A stretch of 20,497 bases of DNA from Treponema sp. UBA6367 (GTDB lineage: Bacteria; Spirochaetota; Spirochaetia; Treponematales; Treponemataceae), in the NCBI GenBank assembly GCA_002437725.1, contig DJRF01000013.1, positions 230,737 through 251,233 on the forward strand, written 5' to 3'. Of the stretch, positions 16,401 to 20,497 are shown in pieces. Positions within the stretch are counted from its first letter, which is position 1, and each line of letters begins with the position of its first letter. A program made the position numbers and the translations under genes. The notes below the pieces were generated by a model that did no database searches, had not been told where the DNA came from, and saw only the letters and a list, made by a program, of their open reading frames with translations.

Positions 16401-16546
16401 TTTCCTATGACGTATAAAATATTGCCTTGAGAAGTCCAAAGGCTGCCGAAGTTAAGAGGTTTTAAAATAAGCGATATAGAAAAAAAGGCTGCAAGTAAAA
16501 GCAGAACAATGCCTGCGCCTATATTTGGTTTATTCGAAAGTTTCAT
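13466..16546 (-). CDS. ftsK: DNA translocase FtsK/SpoIIIE
   Basis: The protein has 1026 residues. The N-terminus has about four membrane segments (residues ~10-160). A very acidic, Ser/Glu/Asp/Asn-rich linker of nearly 400 residues (~165-560) follows, probably disordered. The motor begins near FVPTDLLEKYED (~565). Walker A is GATGAGKSV near 710, Walker B IVIIIDEFADLM near 815, and LVLATQRPSVNVITGLIK follows. The last 60 residues form the winged-helix gamma domain (RRLKIGYNRAARLVEEMEE) that reads polar chromosome sequences. FtsK pumps DNA at the division septum and helps dimer resolution. The ATG at 16546 has no Shine-Dalgarno; GATAAT ends six bases upstream. The gene is convergent with the MATE gene, with which it overlaps by 20 bp. 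Confidence 0.95.
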   Translation of the reverse strand: MKLSNKPNIGAGIVLLLLAAFFSISLILKPLNFGSLWTSQGNILYVIGNILYSVYGFSSAIIPLFLFIAAISCFASKWTARKSMRLLTAVVPFFTAVGVEKICRAMIENPYENFLGVKLGSTITIGAMLIVIEILAAGLIADKINNKLFHKKTVPSLKPLSEFNEAQIEEYKKEDSSNSDESDSAEESLNFHDENTTELAPVQESTLPEAENTESDVKEKNDPFADVFDEAESTESEENSIFDENPASIITQEEYEALAFDNSELETAETSSEEPEENEIVWPDSEEIKIQAGNNQINQTEISKNQAEEDNELPPACDEDSPYYTGLDLSEDENKKSEDTDKTDSEEESPYFEELFENKEDKAVQEHSEPKETSDLEEPVENSEKSPESLSPDFFDIDINSPEISNSEEDGNFEQEDITKKENKDETLYEDAKVFADDDETFYSEQDSFLSDPIEEPAYFLDGEPSSKPEKNYKPSRFDKTQDFGVASDVFADMAFDAKNEFESSENSYQENPAEAENCEGLEQKEVLNSDENLTSSNKDNIAESVQVSNRAAPKKPYFVPTDLLEKYEDDQYWIIDEQTKSDALKLKETLNQFSIEAEVIGIKKGPVVTMYELAPAPGVKLSKIVSLQDNIALSLAASSVRIVAPIPGKAAVGIEVPNKKRSIVSFREMIEQDLDEFKKMSIPVILGKDILGKSQIIDIAKTPHLLIAGATGAGKSVCVNSIILSILYKRSPKEVKLILVDPKVVELKLYNDIPHLLTPVITEPKRALQALQYCLCEMERRYALLDGMGVRNIMEYNKRIEERNICTEKLPYIVIIIDEFADLMATSGKELESNVARLAAMSRAVGIHLVLATQRPSVNVITGLIKANIPSRIAFMVASRTDSNIIIDAVGAEKLLGKGDMLYASAVDPYPIRIQGTFESDNDVEKVVNYVKTLGSPEYIDDEIFVDDDEEIETGPSMFSDGDDPLYDQALDIVIQAGKASASYIQRRLKIGYNRAARLVEEMEERGIVGPANGSKPREIIHVPT

Positions 16547-16552
16547 GGTTCT

Positions 16553-16558
16553 ATTATC
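16553..16558 (-). promoter_or_regulatory. Putative -10 hexamer of ftsK
   Basis: GATAAT on the minus strand is followed by six bases (AGAACC) and the ftsK ATG. The -35 region is not recognisable. Confidence 0.35.
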
Positions 16559-16582
16559 GGACTTTGAAGGGGTTGGTATTAG

Positions 16583-16601
16583 ATAAAAATTATGTTTTTA
16601 T
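16583..16601. terminator. AT-only hairpin at the end of the pfkA operon
   Basis: ATAAAAA (16583-16589) pairs perfectly with TTTTTAT (16595-16601) around a five-base loop that contains the stop codon of the dehydrogenase gene. It has no GC pairs and no extended U-tract, so terminator activity is uncertain. It is the only fold between this gene and the ftsK start. Confidence 0.25.
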
Positions 16602-17528
16602 AATCATACTTATTTTTTCTTGCATTTTTTTTGTGCCGCCAAAGCATAAAGATTGAATAAACGGTCTTGCAATAAGAACTTTACTTGCTCCTAAAAACAA
16701 AGCGACTTTTACATCAAGAGAATCTCTAATTCCTCCATCTACCCAAACTTCTTTGCAGCAGGATTTAAGGCGAGGAGCATATTCTTTTAAAAATTCCATA
16801 GAACTTTTTATTTTATTTTCTACTCTTCCGCCGTGATTTGAAACCACCGCAATTTGCGGACGGACTTTTTCACACAAAGCAACGTCTTCTTCTGTAAAAA
16901 TTCCTTTAAGGGCAAGCGGCAGTTTAGATTTTTCAGAAAAATCTTTTATCTGGCAAGATTGTTTTTTTTCAAGATTCACTTGATTTCGCATGGTTGCAAT
17001 GTTGTACGCATCTATATCCATGCCGATTGCCAGTGCGTATTCTTTTACTTTTTCTATGCGCTTAAAAAGAACTTGATTTGGATACGGTTTTAAAAAAAAG
17101 AAAGCTTTGGTTTCCAAAGATTTAACGGCTTCAATTCCAAAATCCAATTTTTCATCAGGAAAACCATCGCCGACGCATATTTCTATTCCAGAGTTTTTTG
17201 CCGCATAAAAATAGGGAAGATAAAAATCTTGTTCGTTTTTAAAACCAATGTTTTGAACCGCGCCTGTAACGGGAGCAATCGCAATGTTTTTAGATAAGAC
17301 TTTTATAGAATCAATTTCTGCCTGCACATTTTTAGAACAGCTTGTATAAAATTCTTTCCAGGCAAGGCAGTTTTTTATAAAAATTTCGTTATTAAAAACT
17401 CCTCCCATGCCGGGCAGTTCTCCGAGGCAGCCTTTTCCAAGACAAATTTTACAGTTTTTGCACCTGAAATTTTCTTCAGAAAGGCTGAAGTTTCCCTGCA
17501 CAGAAGGATTTAAAATATTAGTCGCCAA
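16590..17528 (-). CDS. FMN-dependent alpha-hydroxy-acid dehydrogenase-like protein with N-terminal Cys cluster
   Basis: The protein has 312 residues and a TIM-barrel FMN fold of the lactate/glycolate oxidase family. VVSNHGGRVEN (near 228-238) holds the catalytic histidine, and VDGGIRDSLDVKVALFLGA followed by VLIARPF forms the FMN phosphate site. The N-terminus has four cysteines in C-x2-C-x2-C-x4-C spacing (C23, C26, C29, C34), a feature I associate with a clostridial/spirochaetal branch of the family; it may bind metal or an iron-sulfur cluster. The start is the TTG at 17528, overlapping the pfkA stop by 11 bp in another frame, with TAGG eight bases upstream. A later ATG would remove the Cys cluster. 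Translational coupling with pfkA is likely. The substrate is unknown. Confidence 0.75.
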   Translation of the reverse strand: MATNILNPSVQGNFSLSEENFRCKNCKICLGKGCLGELPGMGGVFNNEIFIKNCLAWKEFYTSCSKNVQAEIDSIKVLSKNIAIAPVTGAVQNIGFKNEQDFYLPYFYAAKNSGIEICVGDGFPDEKLDFGIEAVKSLETKAFFFLKPYPNQVLFKRIEKVKEYALAIGMDIDAYNIATMRNQVNLEKKQSCQIKDFSEKSKLPLALKGIFTEEDVALCEKVRPQIAVVSNHGGRVENKIKSSMEFLKEYAPRLKSCCKEVWVDGGIRDSLDVKVALFLGASKVLIARPFIQSLCFGGTKKMQEKISMIIKT

Positions 17529-18603
17529 AGCATAAACCTACAGAACGGCCTGTTTGAATAAGCGGGTCGTCAAGAGTAATGTTTTTAACTTTGCCTGCGC
17601 ACATTTCAAGCGGAATACCAACTATTTTGTTGTTGTTGATTGCAACAAGTTTTCCAAAATCTTCTTTAGCAAGCATATCAGCTGCAGCGGTTCCAAACCT
17701 TGTTGCAAGAACTCTGTCGTAAGGGCTAGGGGTTCCGCCTCTTTGCAAGTAGCCCAAAACAGAAACTCTTGATTCTAGGCCAGTCGCATTTTCAAGCTCT
17801 TTTGCAACTCTATAGCCAATAGACTGTTCCATATTCATTCTTGCTTTTTTAAAGGCTTTTTTGTCGAGCTTTGCTTCTTCTTTTGAAAGAGCACCTTCTG
17901 CAACAACTACAATTGAAAATTCTTTTCCATTGTCGCGCCGTTGAAGTATGTTTTTAGAAACAGAATTTATGTCGTAAGGAATTTCAGGGATAAGACAAAC
18001 GTCTCCGCCGCCTGCCATTGCAGAATACAAGCCTAACCAGCCGGCTTTGTGACCCATAACCTCAACAATCATAACCCTGCTGTGGCTATGAGCAGTTGTG
18101 TGAATGCGGTCAATGGCTTCTGTGGCAACATCTACAGCGGTATGAAAACCAAAAGTTATATCAGTACCAACAATATCGTTGTCAATTGTTTTTGGAAGTC
18201 CAATAACGTTGAGCCCTTCTTTTGCAAGCAGGCTGCCAGTGGTATTGGTTCCGTTTCCGCCGAGCACAACAAGGGCGTCGAGCTTCCATTTTTTATAGTT
18301 CTTTTTTATGGCTTCAACAGGAAGAAGTCCTGTCTTTGGATCTGGCACGGGATTTTTAAAAGGCTTGTCTCTTGCCGTGCCTAAAATTGTTCCACCGCGA
18401 GTTAAAATGCCAGAAATATTTTCGGAAGTTATAGGAAAGGCATCTCCATTTACAAGACCACGATACCCATTTTTAATTCCGATAAATTTCATCCCATAAT
18501 TTATCATTCCAGATCTGCAAACTCCGCGTATTGCGGCATTTAATCCAGGTGCGTCTCCGCCAGAAGTAAGAATTCCTACTGTTTTTACCGATGTTTTACT
18601 CAT
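17518..18603 (-). CDS. pfkA: 6-phosphofructokinase
   Basis: The protein has 361 residues. It phosphorylates fructose 6-phosphate at C1 in glycolysis. VGILTSGGDAPGLNAAIRG opens the protein; PKTIDNDIVGTD carries the catalytic aspartates and EVMGHKAGWL follows. The phosphoryl-donor loop reads LGGNGTNTTG, where E. coli PfkA has GGDGS, so Asn replaces the Mg-binding Asp103. Lys replaces Gly124 in PKTIDND, a change seen in PPi-using and mixed-type enzymes. The donor (ATP or PPi) is therefore open. The chosen start is the ATG at 18603. A longer frame to 18705 runs into the promoter and intergenic element D. A TGC-extended TATAAT ends seven bases before this ATG and there is no Shine-Dalgarno. It overlaps the downstream FMN enzyme gene by 11 bp. 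Confidence 0.93.
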   Translation of the reverse strand: MSKTSVKTVGILTSGGDAPGLNAAIRGVCRSGMINYGMKFIGIKNGYRGLVNGDAFPITSENISGILTRGGTILGTARDKPFKNPVPDPKTGLLPVEAIKKNYKKWKLDALVVLGGNGTNTTGSLLAKEGLNVIGLPKTIDNDIVGTDITFGFHTAVDVATEAIDRIHTTAHSHSRVMIVEVMGHKAGWLGLYSAMAGGGDVCLIPEIPYDINSVSKNILQRRDNGKEFSIVVVAEGALSKEEAKLDKKAFKKARMNMEQSIGYRVAKELENATGLESRVSVLGYLQRGGTPSPYDRVLATRFGTAAADMLAKEDFGKLVAINNNKIVGIPLEMCAGKVKNITLDDPLIQTGRSVGLCFGD

Positions 18604-18610
18604 ATTTTGA

Positions 18611-18616
18611 ATTATA
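18611..18616 (-). promoter_or_regulatory. Extended -10 of pfkA at the start codon
   Basis: On the minus strand TGCTATAAT is a consensus extended -10. It is followed by exactly seven bases (TCAAAAT) and the ATG at 18603. Transcription would start at the A of the ATG. This is the strongest of the leaderless-type signals in the window. No -35 is recognisable, which an extended -10 can tolerate. Confidence 0.6.
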
Positions 18617-18654
18617 GCACATTTTAAAAACAATGGTAGTTTTATTTTTAGGTA

Positions 18655-18735
18655 GAAAGCTGAGTTTTTTACAAATTGAAACTTCGCTGACAGCGATTCC
18701 TTCACGGCTTATATAAAACTCGACATTCGGGCTAT
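18655..18735. repeat. Intergenic element family, copy D
   Basis: The outer arms 18655-18668 (GAAAGCTGAGTTTT) and 18715-18728 (AAAACTCGACATTC) pair with two mismatches and one G-T. Inside lie ACAAATTGAAAC and a perfect mini-stem CGCT GAC AGCG. The block order matches copies A-C. The right end carries GGGCTATAAT, a good -10 (18733-18738) directed toward the ORF remnant at 18742, paralleling GGCTATA at the end of copy A. Confidence 0.55.
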
Positions 18736-18741
18736 AATAAT

Positions 18742-18855
18742 ATGGCAAGATTTTATGACCGTAAAAAAGAACTTGAATCGCTTGAGCAAATTGAAGTAAA
18801 TTCCTTTACAACTGCAAAAATCAATTTAATGCTTTTTGCCTCTTCTTTTTGTTAA
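18742..18855 (+). pseudogene. N-terminal remnant of an archaeal-type ATPase gene
   Basis: A 37-codon ORF begins MARFYDRKKELESLEQIE and continues to TTAKINLML, then ends in ASSFC and a TAA. The first ~30 residues resemble the conserved start of ArcA/DUF234-like P-loop ATPases, in which a F-Y-x-R-x-x-E-L-x-x-L opening precedes the Walker A (GRRRxGKT) by some 20 residues. Here the frame stops where the P-loop should begin. This suggests a 5' fragment left after deletion, fused to unrelated or 3'-end sequence. It has no clear Shine-Dalgarno, although TATAAT lies three bases before the ATG. It could instead be a short functional peptide, but the match to an ATPase start argues for decay. Confidence 0.5.
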
Positions 18856-18864
18856 AGTCACTAA

Positions 18865-18945
18865 AAAAAGTGTATTTTAAACTTGAAAACTTGCTACAAA
18901 AAGTGTTATATAAAGTTATAAACTCAATTGAAAAAGTGCGTTATA
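18865..18945 (+). repeat. Three iterons (AAAAAGTG, 33-bp spacing) before the DUF4143 ATPase
   Basis: AAAAAGTG occurs at 18865-18872, 18898-18905 and 18931-18938, with exactly 33 bp between successive starts. Each copy is followed by an AT-rich stretch rich in TTATA/TTTTA and AAA. The third runs into GCGTTATAAA, which includes the likely -10 of the gene at 18959. The array fills most of the gap between the ATPase remnant and the intact ATPase and is a good candidate for an operator cluster. Confidence 0.6.
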
Positions 18946-18947
18946 AA
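18942..18947 (+). promoter_or_regulatory. Putative -10 of the DUF4143 ATPase gene
   Basis: TATAAA lies inside the third iteron, 11 bases before the ATG. The message would have only about a five-base leader, although AAGGA (18948-18952) sits six bases before the ATG at normal Shine-Dalgarno spacing. If so, part of the Shine-Dalgarno would not be transcribed, and an upstream start (for example from TATATAAAG in the second iteron) may be used instead. Confidence 0.35.
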
Positions 18948-18958
18948 AAGGATTTTTT

Positions 18959-20296
18959 ATGTATAAACGAAAGATAATGGATGAACTGATTGCATGGAAA
19001 AATAGCACAGGAAAGAAAAAATCTCTTGTTATAAAGGGCATGCGACAGATTGGAAAAACTTATATCGTTCAAGCTTTTGCAAAAGAAAACTATGAAAATG
19101 TTGTATATATAAACTTTAAGGATAATGAATCAGCAAAAAAAATTTTCAATGGAGACTTTATTATCAATAGAATTACTGTTGATATTTCTGCTCTTATTCC
19201 TGATGTTCATTTTGTTCCAGGAAAAACAATTATTATTTTTGATGAAATACAGGACTGTGCAAACGCTAGATCAAGTATAAAATCATTTATGATTGATGGG
19301 CGTTATGATGTTATTGCCACAGGTTCTCTTTTGGGAATTAAAGGCTATAACCGAAAAAAAGGACGTGGAATTCCCACAGGTTTTGAACATATCGTTTATA
19401 TGAAACCAATGGACTTTGAAGAATTTTTGTGGGCAAAAGGAATTGATGAAGCAGTAATTCAAGAAGTCAAACGCTGCTATAATGAAAGAACCCCCGTAAG
19501 TGAAATTCTGCATAAATCAATGCTCAGATACTTTAGGGAATATATTTGTGTTGGAGGACTTCCATATATTGTAGACAGATTTATTTCAACGAATGATATG
19601 AATGTAGTCTATGCAGAACAGAAGGATATTCTTGAAGAGTATAAGGATGATTTTGGAAAGCACTTAGATGAAAACGAACAAGAAGAGATAGATATGACGC
19701 TTCTTGCTAGAATCAACAGAGTCTTCGACTCAATTCCCGCCCAACTCGCAAAGGAAAATAAAAAATTTACTTATTCTCAGTTAGAAAAGAAAGGACGCTC
19801 TGAAAATTATCAAGCTGCAATTCAATGGCTCTACGATGCAGGTATAATCAACATTTGCTATAATCTTTCAAATATCAGTCTTCCGTTAGAAGGAAATAAA
19901 ATCGATAATATTTTCAAAATTTACATGCAAGATTCTGGCCTTTTTGTGGGAATGCTTGAACAAGGAACCACTTCAGCTTTATTAAATGGTGATTTAGGAA
20001 TGTATAAAGGTGCAATTTATGAAAATATTATTGCAGATGCATTCTCTAAGATGAATAGACCTTTATATTACTATCATAAAGATTCTGGCTTGGAAATAGA
20101 CTTTATTACTAGTTATCAAGGAAATGCTGTTTTAGTTGAAGTAAAGGCAAAAAACGGAAATACAAAATCTGCAAATACTGTTCTTAAGAATAAAACTCTG
20201 TATGGTGTAAATCTTTGTATAAAATTTGGTGATTGTAATGTAGGTCTAAAAGGCGAAAAGTTGTCTCTTCCATACTATATGGCATTCTTGCTGTAG
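18959..20296 (+). CDS. AAA ATPase with DUF4143 C-terminal domain (COG1373-like)
   Basis: The protein has 445 residues. The N-terminal AAA_14 domain has Walker A GMRQIGKTY (near 27-35) and Walker B IIIFDEIQD (near 91-98). VGGLPYIVDRFI near 197 is the family's VGG-[MLF]-P motif. The C-terminal DUF4143 part contains YENIIADAF and then LEIDFI ... AVLVEVKAKNG (near 377-400). The D, E-x-K pattern there is typical of a PD-(D/E)XK nuclease-like fold. Members are common in bacterial accessory regions and their biological role is poorly established. The gene is preceded by three iterons and an ATPase remnant and followed by a probable WYL regulator, which fits a mobile or defence-like neighbourhood, but that is inference. 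The ATG at 18959 has AAGGA six bases upstream. Confidence 0.88.
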   Translation: MYKRKIMDELIAWKNSTGKKKSLVIKGMRQIGKTYIVQAFAKENYENVVYINFKDNESAKKIFNGDFIINRITVDISALIPDVHFVPGKTIIIFDEIQDCANARSSIKSFMIDGRYDVIATGSLLGIKGYNRKKGRGIPTGFEHIVYMKPMDFEEFLWAKGIDEAVIQEVKRCYNERTPVSEILHKSMLRYFREYICVGGLPYIVDRFISTNDMNVVYAEQKDILEEYKDDFGKHLDENEQEEIDMTLLARINRVFDSIPAQLAKENKKFTYSQLEKKGRSENYQAAIQWLYDAGIINICYNLSNISLPLEGNKIDNIFKIYMQDSGLFVGMLEQGTTSALLNGDLGMYKGAIYENIIADAFSKMNRPLYYYHKDSGLEIDFITSYQGNAVLVEVKAKNGNTKSANTVLKNKTLYGVNLCIKFGDCNVGLKGEKLSLPYYMAFLL

Positions 20297-20316
20297 ATTC
20301 AAATAACCGCCCCAAC

Positions 20317-20335
20317 GATAGACTTATCCTTTTTT
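20317..20335 (+). terminator. Weak terminator-like site after the DUF4143 ATPase
   Basis: GATA GACT TATC is a four-base-pair stem followed by C and seven T. The stem is short and AT-rich, so efficiency would be low. It lies 20 bp after the ATPase stop and just before the next gene's promoter. Confidence 0.25.
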
Positions 20336-20340
20336 TGTGT

Positions 20341-20346
20341 TAAAAT
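20341..20346 (+). promoter_or_regulatory. Putative -10 of the right-edge regulator gene
   Basis: TAAAAT is followed by six bases (AATTTT) and the ATG at 20353, with no Shine-Dalgarno between. A TAGACT 16 bases upstream of the hexamer (20319-20324) could be a weak -35. Confidence 0.4.
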
Positions 20347-20352
20347 AATTTT

Positions 20353-20497
20353 ATGGCACAGGAAAAAAGACATATTGTTTCGCATTTGATGTTGGAACGG
20401 CTGGTGGGAATCCATAAAAAGATAAAATCCGGATCTTACCCGAATACAAAACAGCTTGCAGAAGAATTTAATAGCGGAAAAGGAATTGCAACAATCA
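20353..20497 (+). CDS. Probable WYL-type transcriptional regulator (5' part only)
   Basis: The frame is open to the window edge, giving 48 residues that begin MAQEKRHIVSHLMLERLVGI. IHKKIKSGSYPNTKQLAEEF has the form of the N-terminal winged-helix of WYL/DeoR-like regulators. There a basic helix, a short Y/P-x turn and L-A-E-x-F lead into the recognition helix. The WYL domain itself would lie beyond this window, so the family call rests on the helix-turn-helix start only. It follows the ATPase stop by 56 bp and may regulate it. Confidence 0.5.
   Translation, partial: MAQEKRHIVSHLMLERLVGIHKKIKSGSYPNTKQLAEEFNSGKGIATI

Noticed and set aside
18604..18705. Upstream extension of pfkA by 34 residues
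   Set aside because: It runs through the extended -10 and into intergenic element D. Family members start close to VGILTSGGDAPG, as with the ATG at 18603.

Overview
The window looks like chromosomal sequence from a low-GC, host-associated spirochaete, most likely a Treponema. That is an inference from the character of the proteins (a treponeme-like DUF4015 secreted protein, a four-domain S1 protein, a fused PyrK-PyrD, an FtsK with a very long acidic linker), the AT-rich base composition and the style of the intergenic repeats. There is no rRNA or marker gene here to prove it. No tRNA, rRNA, CRISPR array or complete insertion sequence was seen.

Layout. Positions 1-284 hold no gene but contain two inverted copies of a short hairpin repeat and one copy of a ~70 bp intergenic element. 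On the + strand follow a secreted beta-propeller/DUF4015 protein (285-2714) and mnmE (2796-4184). A minus-strand block converges on mnmE. Read 5' to 3' it is metF (10381-9476), an S1-domain RNA-binding protein (9456-8365), pyrF (8317-7385), a pyrK-pyrD fusion (7270-5492) and a membrane-anchored solute-binding-like protein (5429-4188). The first four are closely spaced and could be one operon joining one-carbon metabolism, translation and the last steps of UMP synthesis. Divergent from metF is metY (10792-12084). It has a long leader that carries a consensus-like promoter, two matching operator palindromes 42 bp apart, a hairpin repeat and a 33-codon ORF with tandem cysteine codons. A MATE transporter (12136-13485) follows and overlaps the 3' end of the convergent ftsK (16546-13466). 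Behind ftsK, also on the minus strand, lie pfkA (18603-17518) and an overlapping FMN-dependent alpha-hydroxy-acid dehydrogenase-like gene (17528-16590).

The right end (18700-20497) looks accessory. It has a truncated N-terminal remnant of an ATPase gene, three 33-bp-spaced iterons, an intact AAA/DUF4143 ATPase with a nuclease-like C-terminus, and the start of a probable WYL-type regulator cut by the window edge.

Three features deserve most attention. First is the metY leader with its cysteine-containing upstream ORF and paired operators. Second, genes that begin transcription units show a -10 hexamer 6-8 nt before the ATG and no clearly usable Shine-Dalgarno, whereas most internal genes have good Shine-Dalgarno sites; this suggests leaderless mRNAs. 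Third are two or three families of interspersed intergenic palindromes, each present more than once in this 20 kb. All product names come from reading motifs by eye; no database search was run.
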